The notes: a model not told the origin generated them from the sequence alone. A DNA stretch of 64,000 bases from Gemmatimonadota bacterium (GCA_040388625.1 JAZKBK010000002.1:186001-250000); one strand, 5' to 3'. Shown: positions 1-9,325, numbered from the stretch's first letter. Translations and numbers: made by a program.

Positions 1-693
1 CTCGTACGAAGCGGTTCGCATCATTCCGGCTGGTTCGAATATGTGCTGCTGAACGTAAGTGTAGTAATCTTGCCCCGATAGCCGCTCGATCAGCAGGCCG
101 AGTACGACGTACCCAGCATTGGAGTATGCGGTGCGCGTGCCAGGTTCGAACTGCATCGGTGCGTCGACGAACAACGGGAGGTAACTCGCGAGCGTACGGA
201 TGTCATTTCGCTTTCCGCTCGCCGGTGCCGCGAAGATGTTGCCACCGATTCCCGATGTGTGTCGCAACAGCTGCCGGATCGTCACCTTGCCGGCGACTTC
301 CTGATTCGGATAGTCCGGCCAGTACTTCACGAGATTGGAATCCAGATCGAGCTTGCCGTCGTCGCGAAGTTGCATGATCGCGATTTGGGTGAAGATCTTG
401 TTGATCGAGCCAATGTTGAACGCGGTTTCCAGATTGTTCGGTCGCCCGGCTTCGCGGTCGGCCATGCCGTATGCGCGCTGGAACACCGGAACGCCGTTCC
501 TGGCAAGCAGCGCCACACCAGAGAATTCGCCAAGTCCCGCCAGGCTGTCGAGTGAATGGGACAGGCGGCTGATCAGCGCTGGCTGCGATACGGCTGGTTG
601 TCGGAGTCGCCCTGGTGAGGGCTGCTGAGCACCGAGGAGTTGTGACCCGGCGACGAGCATCGCCGCGATGATGGCACGAGATGAATCACGCAT
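1..693 (-). CDS. Serine hydrolase, beta-lactamase/PBP-like (3' end outside window)
   Basis: The reading frame is open from an ATG at 693 to the left edge, so the C-terminal part is missing. The product starts with a short hydrophobic export signal ending near LLGAQ, so it probably acts in the periplasm or outside the cell. The class C beta-lactamase/D-alanyl-D-alanine carboxypeptidase signature is visible: SINK (SxxK nucleophile and general base) about 100 residues in, then YSNAGY (YxN) about 70 residues later. The HxG-type third motif would lie beyond the edge. Family members hydrolyse D-amino peptides, esters or beta-lactams, and the substrate cannot be told here. It ends the leftward gene series and is about 70 bases downstream of the TPR gene. 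Confidence 0.85.
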   Translation of the reverse strand, partial: MRDSSRAIIAAMLVAGSQLLGAQQPSPGRLRQPAVSQPALISRLSHSLDSLAGLGEFSGVALLARNGVPVFQRAYGMADREAGRPNNLETAFNIGSINKIFTQIAIMQLRDDGKLDLDSNLVKYWPDYPNQEVAGKVTIRQLLRHTSGIGGNIFAAPASGKRNDIRTLASYLPLFVDAPMQFEPGTRTAYSNAGYVVLGLLIERLSGQDYYTYVQQHIFEPAGMMRTASYE

Positions 694-765
694 GGAGAAT
701 CAGTACCTACCGCCTGCAGGAGTCTCCGATACCGGGCTGTGGCAGCAAGCCCTCGATCCCGCCCA

Positions 766-1278
766 CTACTCCCCCAGCACCGGTTCGTACTCCGTGATGA
801 CAGGCGGCTCCAGGTGGCTCTCGCGCGACAACACCCGTGCGCACGTATTCCAGCGCAGGATCGAGTCGTCGTTCTCCGGCGGACGAATCGCCTCCGCCTT
901 CTCGTACCACTCCATCGCCTCGCGGAACGCATTGTACGCCATGGTGCTGCTGCCCATTGCCACGCGACGCAGCAGCTCCTGGCCGTGTCGCTCCGATGCA
1001 ATGCCGGTGTAGTAGGCGCGCTGATATGGATCTGTGATGCGGGCCAGGGCAGCGCGCACTTCGTGCATCACGCGGCCGTGCCCTGCCGCAAGCTGGTCCG
1101 TGAGAGCCAGTACCAACATCACTATCACCTGTTGATTGTCGGGCTCTATCGCGAGAATATCCCGGCAGATGCTCTCGGCCGCCCATGACTCATTGAGCAG
1201 TCTGTAGCGTTCTGCCTTCTGAAGAGCACTGGGAATCGCCGCTCGCGAAATCGGCTTCAGTTGGAATTTCTCCGTCAT
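766..1278 (-). CDS. TPR-like protein coupled to sdhB
   Basis: A 170-residue protein begins at ATG 1278, which overlaps the sdhB stop as ATGA, so translation is probably coupled. The frame is open further upstream, but that extension lies inside sdhB. Helical pairs of tetratricopeptide character are visible: an N-terminal pair with AERYRLLNESWAAESICRDIL and EPDNQQ, and a later pair with NAFREAMEWYEKAEAIRP and SILRWNTCARVL. There is no signal peptide or membrane segment, so it is probably cytoplasmic. Its place as fourth gene of the succinate dehydrogenase operon suggests an assembly, stability or scaffolding role for the complex, but this is inference from position only. Confidence 0.75.
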   Translation of the reverse strand: MTEKFQLKPISRAAIPSALQKAERYRLLNESWAAESICRDILAIEPDNQQVIVMLVLALTDQLAAGHGRVMHEVRAALARITDPYQRAYYTGIASERHGQELLRRVAMGSSTMAYNAFREAMEWYEKAEAIRPPENDDSILRWNTCARVLSRESHLEPPVITEYEPVLGE

Positions 1279-2126
1279 GATGAGACCCTCGCTGGTTCCT
1301 TGTGACGAAACAGACTGACTAGTTTGTGCAGCGGATCGTAGTGCTGATCGACGACACGCTCCTTGAGCGGAATTATCGCGTTGTCGGTGATCGTGATGTT
1401 TTCGGGACAGACCTTGGTGCAGCACTTGGTAATGTTGCAGTAACCGATGTTGTGCTTGTCCTTGAGGTCCCCTGTGCGATCCAGCACATCGAGCGGATGC
1501 ATCTCGAGCTGCGCCGCGTGCACGAGCAATCGCGGTCCTACGAATTCATCATGCAGATGATGATCGCGTAACACATGACACACGTCCTGGCACAGGAAGC
1601 ACTCGATGCATTTCCGGAATTCCTGAATCCTGTCGACGTCGCCCTGCGCCATGCGCCACGTTCCGTCCGGTGCATCCGGCGCGCGCGGCGTGAATTGTCT
1701 GATGCGCTTCTTCTGGCGAAAGCTCGAGGAAACGTCGGTAACCAGATCACGCACGAGCGGAAATGCACGCATCGGCTCGACGGTTATCGGCTTGTCGAGA
1801 TCGAGCTGATTCAAGCGAGTCATGCACATGAGTCGCGGCATGCCGTTGATCTCGGCAGAGCACGAGCCGCACTTGCCGGCCTTGCAATTCCAGCGGACCG
1901 CCAGATCGTTGGCGCTCTCCGACTGAATCTGATGGATCGCGTCCAGCACGACCATCCCGTCGGATACTGCGGTCCGGTATTCCTCGAAGTGCCCTGACGT
2001 GCCGTCGCCACGCCACACCTGAAATGTGATCGTCTGAGCGATAGTTCCGGCGCTCTCGTTGCTCCTCGCAGCAGCACGGGCTCCGCTCTCGGCGACATCC
2101 CGCATCTGTGATTCCGTAGCAGTCAT
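1275..2126 (-). CDS. sdhB: Succinate dehydrogenase iron-sulfur subunit SdhB
   Basis: A 283-residue electron-transfer subunit of complex II. It passes electrons from SdhA flavin to the quinone site. All three cluster motifs are present. The [2Fe-2S] site has C81, C86 and C89 (CKAGKCGSC) plus C101. The [4Fe-4S] site has C173, C176 and C179 with C183 (CIECFLCQDVC). The [3Fe-4S] region has C230, C235/C236 and C240 (CNITKCCTKVC). The roughly 30-residue Ala/Ser-rich N-terminal extension is longer than in the E. coli protein. Its start overlaps the sdhA stop by ATGA and its stop overlaps the TPR gene in the same way, so the four genes form one tightly coupled operon. Confidence 0.96.
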   Translation of the reverse strand: MTATESQMRDVAESGARAAARSNESAGTIAQTITFQVWRGDGTSGHFEEYRTAVSDGMVVLDAIHQIQSESANDLAVRWNCKAGKCGSCSAEINGMPRLMCMTRLNQLDLDKPITVEPMRAFPLVRDLVTDVSSSFRQKKRIRQFTPRAPDAPDGTWRMAQGDVDRIQEFRKCIECFLCQDVCHVLRDHHLHDEFVGPRLLVHAAQLEMHPLDVLDRTGDLKDKHNIGYCNITKCCTKVCPENITITDNAIIPLKERVVDQHYDPLHKLVSLFRHKEPARVSS

Positions 2127-3940
2127 TTCTGCTCCTCGATTATCTGCTTCAGATCATCGCGCATCTCCGGCAAGGGAACGCGTGAGACCTGCATCCTGCC
2201 GTCGGGCCCGCGAGTCACAACCGTGTTGAAATGCGCGAATGCGGGGTCTTTCTCCGGATAATCATCTCTGAAGTGGCCACCGCGACTCTCCTTACGCTCG
2301 AGCGCGGAGCGTGTTATCGCCTCGGAGATCGTGAGCAGATTCGCGAGATCGAGCGCGGTATGCCATCCCGGATTGTACTCCCGATTCCCCGGCACGGACA
2401 CCTGCGAGGCCCGAGCGCGCAGAACAGCGAGCCCGCTCAACGCCTTCTGCATGTCTTCTTCCCGGCGAACGATGCCGACGAGATCCTGCATCATCGCCTG
2501 GAGATCGTGCTGCACCTGATAGGGCCCCTCGACGCTGTCGCCCTCCCGCTCGAACGGCTCGAGTGCGTAACTGGCCAGCACGTCTATCGCATCCTGATGC
2601 GGCGGGACGGCGGGATTCTGACTCGCGAACAGTGCCGCATGTTCCCCCGCGCGCTTCCCGAAGACAAGCAGATCGGACAGCGAGTTTCCACCCAGACGAT
2701 TCGCTCCGTGCAACCCCGCGGCGCACTCGCCTGCCGCGAACAGACCGGGCACGGTCGACATCTGCGTATCGCCGTCGACGCGAATGCCACCCATCACATA
2801 GTGCGTCGTAGGGCCGACTTCCATCGGCTCCTTTGTAATGTCGATGTCGGCGAGCTGCTTGAATTGATGATACATGCTCGGCAGCTTGCGCTTGATGTGC
2901 TCTTCCGCATTCGGCAGCTTCGATCCGATCCACGAGATGTCGAGAAAGACTCCGCCGTGCGGACTGCCTCTCCCCTCGCGCACCTCGCGCATAATGCAAC
3001 GCGCAACGTGATCGCGCGTGAGCAGCTCGGGCGGACGACGTGCACTCTTGTCGCCCTGCGTGTAACGCCAGCCTTCCTCTTCGTTATCCGCGGTCTGGCT
3101 GCGATAGTTCTCCGGAATGTCGTCGAACATGAAGCGACGCCCTTCGTTGTTCACAAGAACGCCGCCCTCGCCACGAACGCCCTCCGTCACGAGAATTCCG
3201 CGCACACTCGGCGGCCACACCATCCCCGTGGGATGAAACTGCACGAACTCCATGTCCTGAAGCGCAGCGCCTGCATTGTACGCGAGCGACTGGCCGTCGC
3301 CAGTGTACTCCCAGCTGTTGCTCGTTATGCGGTAGGCGCGGCCGATTCCACCCGTAGCCAACACTACCGCTCCGGCGACGAACACCTTGAAGCGCCCGCG
3401 CTCCCTGTCGTACGCGAGCGCTCCCGTGACGCGATTACCGTCACGCAGAAGCGAGATCACGGTGCATTCCATGTTCACTTCGACAGGCTGGTGGATCACG
3501 TAATCCTGCAGCGTGCGAATGATCTCGAGTCCAGTGCGATCGCCAACGTGCGCAAGACGCGGGTACTTGTGACCGCCGAAGTTACGCTGAAGAATCCGTC
3601 CGTCGGGAGTTCTGTCGAAAACGGCGCCCCACGCTTCCAGCTCCCGCACGCGGTCCGGTGCCTCGCGCGCGTGCAGCTCTGCCATGCGCCAGTTGTTGAG
3701 ATACTGCCCGCCGCGCATGGTATCGGCAAAGTGAACCTGCCAGTTGTCTCGCTCGTCGGTGTTGGCGAGTGCGGCTGCAACGCCACCCTCCGCCATTACC
3801 GTGTGAGCCTTTCCCAGCAGCGATTTACAGACGAGCCCGACAGATGCGCCGGAATGTGCAGCCTCGATCGCGGCGCGAAGTCCGGCGCCGCCCGCTCCGA
3901 TCACCAGCACATCGTATGTATGGGTCTCGTACACGGTCAT
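2123..3940 (-). CDS. sdhA: Succinate dehydrogenase flavoprotein subunit SdhA
   Basis: A 605-residue catalytic subunit that oxidises succinate to fumarate with covalently bound FAD. The Rossmann motif GAGGAGLRAA is near residue 16. A histidine in the AHTVMAEGG segment (around residue 45) sits where the flavin-linking His is found in this family. The substrate-loop motif HPTGM (near 235), the GGI/TEGVRGEGG segment and the C-terminal HxxGANRLGGNSL segment are all intact. Length is normal for the family. The gene starts one base after the sdhC stop. A 771-codon open frame on the other strand across this gene is a codon-bias shadow. Confidence 0.97.
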   Translation of the reverse strand: MTVYETHTYDVLVIGAGGAGLRAAIEAAHSGASVGLVCKSLLGKAHTVMAEGGVAAALANTDERDNWQVHFADTMRGGQYLNNWRMAELHAREAPDRVRELEAWGAVFDRTPDGRILQRNFGGHKYPRLAHVGDRTGLEIIRTLQDYVIHQPVEVNMECTVISLLRDGNRVTGALAYDRERGRFKVFVAGAVVLATGGIGRAYRITSNSWEYTGDGQSLAYNAGAALQDMEFVQFHPTGMVWPPSVRGILVTEGVRGEGGVLVNNEGRRFMFDDIPENYRSQTADNEEEGWRYTQGDKSARRPPELLTRDHVARCIMREVREGRGSPHGGVFLDISWIGSKLPNAEEHIKRKLPSMYHQFKQLADIDITKEPMEVGPTTHYVMGGIRVDGDTQMSTVPGLFAAGECAAGLHGANRLGGNSLSDLLVFGKRAGEHAALFASQNPAVPPHQDAIDVLASYALEPFEREGDSVEGPYQVQHDLQAMMQDLVGIVRREEDMQKALSGLAVLRARASQVSVPGNREYNPGWHTALDLANLLTISEAITRSALERKESRGGHFRDDYPEKDPAFAHFNTVVTRGPDGRMQVSRVPLPEMRDDLKQIIEEQK

Positions 3941-4747
3941 CTAGAAGAGCCTCACGTCGTGCAGGATTCCCATCGAGCAGAGTCTCACGTAGAGATCTGT
4001 GAACGCTACCCAGAAAAGACTGAGCCATGCCCAACGCATGTGACCGCGATTGAGACAGCTCACGCAGTCGTAGCACTGTTTGCGCACGGGCGCGCCAGCC
4101 AGTCGGTCTCGATAACCGCCTACAAGATGGCGCAACGAGTGACAGCCGAACGTGTAGCCGCCGAGCAGGATCACGTTGAGGGTGAGGACCAGCGTGCCGA
4201 CTCCGATGCCGAAGTGGGTTGCGCCAGTCGCTGGATCGGGAAACCACATAGCGACGTATGCGTCGTGCGCAAGAATGACGATGAACACGAGCGCGACGTA
4301 CATGAAGTAGCGATGCACGTTCTGCAGAATGAGCGGGAACTTCCGCTCGCCGCGATAGCTCGTGCGCGGTTCTCCGACCGTGCAGTTGGACGGATCCGCC
4401 CAGAACGCCTTGTAGTACGCGCCACGGTAGTAGTAGCATGTGAGCCTGAATCCAGCCGGCAACGGCAGGATCAGCAGCGCGGGCGTAAACGGAAGGAAGC
4501 TCGGGATCCATCCCGGCCGGCTGCCCTGAATCCACGCATGCGGTGAATTCGCGAACAACAGCGGCGAGTAGAACGGCGACAGGTACGGACCGTATTCGTA
4601 GTGCGCGTTCTGAAACGCGGCCCACGTCGCGTACACCAGGAATGCGCTCAGGATCACGAAGACCACGAGCGGTTGCAGCCACCACGTGTCGCGCCGCATG
4701 GTCTCACCCCAGCCGCGGCGCGTCAACTGAACCACTTCAGACGCCAT
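3941..4747 (-). CDS. sdhC: Succinate dehydrogenase membrane anchor, long single-subunit type with Cys/His cluster
   Basis: The 268-residue first gene of the sdh operon. About five hydrophobic helices are visible: residues 24-45, 85-100, 145-168, 180-205 and 238-258. This one long anchor replaces the usual pair of short SdhC and SdhD proteins, as in the mycobacterial Sdh1 (Rv0249c-type) complex. Besides candidate haem histidines (H145, H161) it holds an unusual set of C104, C122, C202, H203, H207, C225, C228, C231 and H236, including GCHSLRH and CYDCVSC. From memory, mycobacterial Sdh1 has a membrane-embedded Rieske-type [2Fe-2S] centre in this subunit, and these residues could be its ligands (inference). 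No separate SdhD gene is nearby. Confidence 0.88.
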   Translation of the reverse strand: MASEVVQLTRRGWGETMRRDTWWLQPLVVFVILSAFLVYATWAAFQNAHYEYGPYLSPFYSPLLFANSPHAWIQGSRPGWIPSFLPFTPALLILPLPAGFRLTCYYYRGAYYKAFWADPSNCTVGEPRTSYRGERKFPLILQNVHRYFMYVALVFIVILAHDAYVAMWFPDPATGATHFGIGVGTLVLTLNVILLGGYTFGCHSLRHLVGGYRDRLAGAPVRKQCYDCVSCLNRGHMRWAWLSLFWVAFTDLYVRLCSMGILHDVRLF

Positions 4748-4865
4748 GAAGTGCTCTCTCTTGAGGGGCTCTATTTCAGGACAAAGTACTCCGCAGGGTC
4801 AACGGTGGATAGAGGATTGCGAGCGTCAGACCCGCCGCCTGCCGGTCAGTCCTACAGGTCTTCCG

Positions 4866-5501
4866 TCAGCCGGCGTCCTCTGATATGACCGAAAACGCCC
4901 CCTCGCCACGCGTCGCATCCGCGACGGCCGCCCGCAACGGTTCGGCGTTCGCGCGTGGTACTCGCAACCGATACCGAACATTCACTCCGTACTCCTGTTC
5001 CAGAACCTCGGCGCCAAGCGAAGCGATTGCCTGTTGCACAACGGAAATGGTCGGATATCCGATCGACAGCATCACCTCGGCGTAATCCACCCGCTCAGCG
5101 AGCGGGAGAGACTCGAGCGCAAGCAGCACGATTCCGCCATACGCCTTGACGAGACCGCCGGTACCGAGCTTTGTCCCGCCGAAATAGCGCGTTACGACGG
5201 CTGCAATCTCGCCGACTCCGCTGTGCAGAAGAACCGTGAGCATCGGTCGCCCTGCGGTTCCGTGCGGCTCGCCGGCATCGCTCATTCCTATCACGTTGGT
5301 GTTTCCCGGCGGTCCGGCGACGTAGGCCCAGCAATTGTGACTCGCATCCGCGAACTCCGCACTCATTTCCCGAATGAAAGATTGGGCTGCACCGGGACTG
5401 TCCACACGACGCACCGTGCATATGAACCGACTCCGGTCGATCCTCTGCTCGACTCGATGATCGGCGGCTGGCACCGGGTAACGCGCAACCTCGTGCATCA
5501 T
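4866..5501 (-). CDS. YigZ/IMPACT family protein
   Basis: A 211-residue protein beginning at the ATGATG at 5501/5498. The frame continues 100 codons upstream, but that part is low-complexity and lacks a family match. The IMPACT N-terminal domain spans residues 1-130. Typical features are AGPPGNTNVIGMSDAGEPHGTAG (the SDDGEP-like signature) and the glycine-rich TRYFGGTKLGTGGLVKAY. A DUF1949-like C-terminal half follows. Bacterial members such as E. coli YigZ are small cytoplasmic proteins of uncertain role, and eukaryotic IMPACT modulates GCN2. The start region is divergent from the DUF305 gene across 202 bases that should hold both promoters. Confidence 0.88.
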   Translation of the reverse strand: MMHEVARYPVPAADHRVEQRIDRSRFICTVRRVDSPGAAQSFIREMSAEFADASHNCWAYVAGPPGNTNVIGMSDAGEPHGTAGRPMLTVLLHSGVGEIAAVVTRYFGGTKLGTGGLVKAYGGIVLLALESLPLAERVDYAEVMLSIGYPTISVVQQAIASLGAEVLEQEYGVNVRYRLRVPRANAEPLRAAVADATRGEGAFSVISEDAG

Positions 5502-5703
5502 ACAATCGTAGCCACGCGTGCAACCGTTGCACGACTGGATTTGTCCAATGTCCTGGTTCCGGCCAGCTGCCCCGGTCCTGCGGTGAGGAGTCCCCCTTCC
5601 GCACGACTTCACCCCTCCGTTCCCAGGTGATAGTATTGGTATCTTCCAGAGCAGGTTGTCACAGTGGGGCGATCCCAACCCCGCCCCCAGGAGAGTGCTC
5701 AAA

Positions 5704-6405
5704 ATGACCTCACCGCGAAGCGTCGGGATCACCACCTTGCTGGCCGTCATGGCGGTGGCTGCCTCCGCCACCGCGAGCCCCGCGGCAGCCCAAGCCACCA
5801 CCGTCGCTGCTGCCGCTGCACCCGGCGAGGCGGCAGCAATCGCCAGGGCAAGAGCCGACAGTGCCCGCCTGCCCTACACCAAGGCGGACATCGACTTCAT
5901 GACCGGCATGATCGGCCACCATGCCCAGGCCATCGTCATCTCCAGGTGGGCCCCTACCCACGGCGCCAATTCGTCGGTGCAAACGCTTGCCTCACGAATC
6001 ATCAACGCACAGCAGGATGAGATCCGGACCATGCAGCAATGGCTCCGCGATCGCCAACTGCCCGTCCCGGATGGCCATGCCGGAATGATGATGAGCGGCT
6101 CCGACATGTCGATGGGCGACATGAAAGCCGGGCCATTGATGCCGGGCATGCTCTCCGACGCTCAGCTCAAGGAGCTCGACGCTGCACGAGGCCGAAACTT
6201 CGACCTCCTGTTTCTCAGAGATATGATCCAGCATCATGAAGGGGCGATCACGATGGTGAAGCAACTGTTCGATTCGTACGGCGCGGGCCAGGACGAAATT
6301 GTGTTCAAGCTCGCCACCGATGCGAACGTCGATCAGGCTACGGAAATCGCACGAATGCAGAAGATGCTCGTTGCAGAGATGTTTGGAGCAGACACAGAGC
6401 AGTAA
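5704..6405 (+). CDS. DUF305 exported protein, Met/His-rich
   Basis: A 233-residue secreted protein. ATG 5704 is preceded by AGGAGA at a good distance and starts a signal peptide that ends near ATASPAAAQA. The DUF305 fold is a ferritin-like four-helix bundle with two similar HH motifs, both visible: FMTGMIGHHAQAI (near residue 63) and FLRDMIQHHEGAI (near 180). Between them is a methionine-rich stretch (MMMSGSDMSMGDM) of the type that binds copper. A metal-binding or metal-tolerance role in the periplasm is therefore plausible but not shown. The LVIVD gene follows 62 bases later on the same strand and probably shares its transcript. Confidence 0.88.
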   Translation: MTSPRSVGITTLLAVMAVAASATASPAAAQATTVAAAAAPGEAAAIARARADSARLPYTKADIDFMTGMIGHHAQAIVISRWAPTHGANSSVQTLASRIINAQQDEIRTMQQWLRDRQLPVPDGHAGMMMSGSDMSMGDMKAGPLMPGMLSDAQLKELDAARGRNFDLLFLRDMIQHHEGAITMVKQLFDSYGAGQDEIVFKLATDANVDQATEIARMQKMLVAEMFGADTEQ

Positions 6406-6467
6406 CCGCAGAAGTCCCAGCAGTCAGCGCCATCATGCCCCACCCAACATCACTAGAGGAATCAGCT

Positions 6468-8471
6468 ATGTCGTTCGTGCACCAGTCGCTCCGCTCGAGA
6501 GCGCGATCAAGTCTGGCAGCAGTTCTCAATTTGTCGGTAGCAATCGCCATGGCCGCTGCCGTTTCCGCTCAGGCTCCCGCAGCAGCTGCACAGGAAGTAT
6601 CGCCGGCCGCCAACATGGCCGCAGGTGAACCGATGCCGGATCCGCGCGTCGGCCTCAAGGCTGGCGCGGCAGACGCCGGCCAGGCTTCGTGGAACCTCAA
6701 GCTCATGTCTTCCAATGCGCCGCCACCCAAGTTCGTCGGCAGTACCAATTCTGATCTGGCCTTCATCGGGCCGTACGCGATCCAGGGCAACTACAACGGC
6801 TTCCAGATATGGAACGTTGAGAATCCGGCCCAGGTGTCGCTCAAGACGTCGTACTACTGCCCTGCATCACAGAGCGACGTCTCCGTCTACAGGAATCTCC
6901 TCTTCGTTTCGAGCGAAGCAACCAGCGGGCGCCTCGATTGTGGTGGAGAAGGCGTAAAGGATACGGTCAGCAAGGAGCGCTTGCGCGGCATCCGCATCTT
7001 CGACATCAGCGACATCAACAATCCGAAGTACATCTCCAACGTGCAGACGTGCCGAGGCTCGCACACGCACACCCTGCTCGTCGATCCGAAAGACAAGGAC
7101 AACGTCTACGTCTATGTCTCCGGCTCCGCCGGTGTCCGCTCGCCGAACGAAATGGCCGGCTGCTCCAAAGTCACGCCGGACAAGGATCCCAATTCGGCGC
7201 TCTTCCGCATCGAAGTGATCAAGGTCCCGCTCGCGCATCCGGAAAAGGCCGCTATCGTCAGCTCACCGCGCATCTTCAATGACCTGGTTGCGCCACCGGA
7301 GCACGGCGCTGCATCAGCAGACATCAGCGAGATCGCCGCTGCCCGCGCCAAGGGAGCGTTCATCGCGAACATCCTGGGCAATGACATGGTGCTGCCGACA
7401 GGGTTCGCCAACCACATGCTGGACAGCATCGTAACTGCGCGCGGCGGCACTGGAGCGCCAACCGCTGCGGACAGCGCAACACTTCGCACCGCGCTTCCCG
7501 ACATGATCGCCAAGATGATCGGGCCGCGCGGCAAGACTGGCCCCACGCAGTGCCACGACATCACCGTCTATCCCGGCATCGGTTACGCCGGTGGTGCATG
7601 CGAAGGCTACGGAATGCTGCTGAACATCAAGGATCCGGCACACCCGGTACGCCTCGACGCGGCATCCGATTCCAATTTCTCGTACTGGCACTCCGCGACG
7701 TTCAACAACGACGGCACCAAGGTGCTGTTCTCCGATGAGTGGGGCGGCGGTGGCCAGCCCAAGTGCCGCGCAACCGATCCTCGCGATTGGGGCGCCGACG
7801 CGATCTTCACGATCGCGGATAACAAGATGCACTTCCAGAGCTACTACAAGCTCCCCGCACCACAGACGTCACTCGAGAACTGCGTCGCCCACAACGGCTC
7901 GCTCATACCGATTCCCGGACGTGATGTGATGGTGCAGGCGTGGTATCAGGGCGGTGTCTCCGTGTTCGACTGGACCGACGCGACGCACCCGGTCGAGATC
8001 GCATACTTCGATCGTGGCCCGATGGACTCCACCCGCATGGTCACCGGCGGCTTCTGGTCTGCCTACTGGTACAACGGCAAGATCGTCGGCTCGGAGATCG
8101 AGCGCGGTCTCGACGTGTTCGAGCTGCAGCCAAGCGAGTACCTCTCGCAGAATGAAATCGACGCTGCGAAGACCATTCACTTCGATTATCTGAACGTTCA
8201 GGGACAGCCGAAGATCGTCTGGCCGGCAAGCTTCGCGCTTGCACGCGCCTACGTCGATCAGCTCGAGCGCTCCAAGGGCCTGGCTTCCGACAAGATCGCA
8301 TCTGTCCGCCAGGGACTCACCAGTGCTGAGAGCGCATCAGGCGCTGCGCGACGCGCGTCGCTCACCAAGCTGGCCGCACAGCTCAAGGGTGATGAAAACG
8401 GATCGTCCGACGCATCCAAGGTGAAGATGCTCACAGGCGCCGTTACACAGCTGGCATCAGCATCGCGCTGA
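6468..8471 (+). CDS. LVIVD-repeat secreted beta-propeller protein
   Basis: A 667-residue exported protein. ATG 6468 has a GAGGAAT site upstream and begins a signal peptide ending near AAAVSAQA. The body holds repeated blade-like segments such as YNGFQIWNVENPAQVSL, IRIFDISDINNPKYISNV and GGVSVFDWTDATHPVEIAY, the pattern of LVIVD repeats that fold as a beta-propeller. A helical tail follows after residue 560. No catalytic motif was seen. It probably binds ligands or proteins at the cell surface. It is placed as the second gene of a pair with the DUF305 gene, and a perfect hairpin follows 21 bases after the stop. Confidence 0.82.
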   Translation: MSFVHQSLRSRARSSLAAVLNLSVAIAMAAAVSAQAPAAAAQEVSPAANMAAGEPMPDPRVGLKAGAADAGQASWNLKLMSSNAPPPKFVGSTNSDLAFIGPYAIQGNYNGFQIWNVENPAQVSLKTSYYCPASQSDVSVYRNLLFVSSEATSGRLDCGGEGVKDTVSKERLRGIRIFDISDINNPKYISNVQTCRGSHTHTLLVDPKDKDNVYVYVSGSAGVRSPNEMAGCSKVTPDKDPNSALFRIEVIKVPLAHPEKAAIVSSPRIFNDLVAPPEHGAASADISEIAAARAKGAFIANILGNDMVLPTGFANHMLDSIVTARGGTGAPTAADSATLRTALPDMIAKMIGPRGKTGPTQCHDITVYPGIGYAGGACEGYGMLLNIKDPAHPVRLDAASDSNFSYWHSATFNNDGTKVLFSDEWGGGGQPKCRATDPRDWGADAIFTIADNKMHFQSYYKLPAPQTSLENCVAHNGSLIPIPGRDVMVQAWYQGGVSVFDWTDATHPVEIAYFDRGPMDSTRMVTGGFWSAYWYNGKIVGSEIERGLDVFELQPSEYLSQNEIDAAKTIHFDYLNVQGQPKIVWPASFALARAYVDQLERSKGLASDKIASVRQGLTSAESASGAARRASLTKLAAQLKGDENGSSDASKVKMLTGAVTQLASASR

Positions 8472-8492
8472 TCGTCATCTGATTCAGGAAGT

Positions 8493-8534
8493 AGAAAGCC
8501 TGCACCAGCGTCGACACGCTGGTGCAGGCTTTCT
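8493..8534. terminator. Perfect 18-bp hairpin between convergent genes
   Basis: An 18-base arm (8493-8510, starting AGAAAGCCTGCACC) is followed by a six-base loop and its exact reverse complement (8517-8534). The A-rich and T-rich ends make it a bidirectional rho-independent terminator for the LVIVD gene on the plus strand and the membrane-protein gene on the minus strand, whose stop codon overlaps the distal arm. Confidence 0.92.
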
Positions 8535-9081
8535 ATTTGGGTTCGCTGTCGTTCCCAGGCAGCTCCACCACGATGTACGTGATCGTGTCCCACGCATTGT
8601 GGATGCCGATGAAGAGCAGAAGGAGCGCCGCTGCACCCATCAGGAACAGCGCCGCGTTTTCATCCCTGAGCAGCAGCATCGCTGCAACCAACAACGCTAC
8701 ATACGAGATGAACGGAAGCGCCACGTGCCAGATCCAGTCCTCCAGCACAGGCACATAGTCGGGCTGCCGTTTCGTTCGCCTCGCGACCAGCAGCGCGTAC
8801 ACCGCGCCGGCAATTCCGCACGCGCCGATCAACAGCGCCACGTACGACAGGACGTGCCATGGCGCACTCATCGCAGCCGACACGAGCAATACAGCGCAGA
8901 AGTGCACGATGTTTGGAGTTCCGAATGCGTCGATCGTCTCCGTGCTGCTACGTCTGCTCGTGTCGTTCACGAGCGCCATTACGACGAACTGGAGCCCAGT
9001 CAGCGCAGCCGCCGCCGATCCGGTGATCACATAGAAGCTTCCCCAATCACTGAGCGAGGCCTCTGCCAGATTCTGAAACAT
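8533..9081 (-). CDS. Integral membrane protein, unknown function
   Basis: A 182-residue protein from ATG 9081, preceded on the minus strand by GAGGGA. The longer frame upstream lacks a ribosome-binding site. Five hydrophobic segments are visible: SFYVITGSAAAALTGLQFVV, NIVHFCAVLLVSAAM, VLSYVALLIGACGIAGAVYALL, WHVALPFISYVALLVAAML and AALFLMGAAALLLLFIGI. It ends with a short charged tail. I do not recognise a family. It stands alone, convergent with the LVIVD gene and divergent from the secreted protein at 9326. Confidence 0.72.
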   Translation of the reverse strand: MFQNLAEASLSDWGSFYVITGSAAAALTGLQFVVMALVNDTSRRSSTETIDAFGTPNIVHFCAVLLVSAAMSAPWHVLSYVALLIGACGIAGAVYALLVARRTKRQPDYVPVLEDWIWHVALPFISYVALLVAAMLLLRDENAALFLMGAAALLLLFIGIHNAWDTITYIVVELPGNDSEPK

Positions 9082-9325
9082 GGTCCCTCGTGCGGATGCG
9101 CATTCTTCGCGGCACTGAACGCCGCGCCGCCACCCCGAAGCTGCGCCAGATCGGCCCAAAGATCAATCCGCGGCGAGCCGCTGGCAGGCCCGGCTGTCAC
9201 TCGATGGAGGCTGGCCCTCGAGCCCGTAACTTCCTGTAGATTTCCCCGATTCGGCACTGGTAAATCAGCCTCTGGGCCTACAGCGGCCCGGTTCGGTAAA
9301 CCACCCTCAGTAGAGGTAGTTCTCC

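Noticed and set aside
2231-4546. 771-codon open frame on the plus strand across sdhA and sdhC
   Set aside because: It is fully antisense to two clear sdh genes, has no recognisable domain, and is a by-product of GC-rich codon use.
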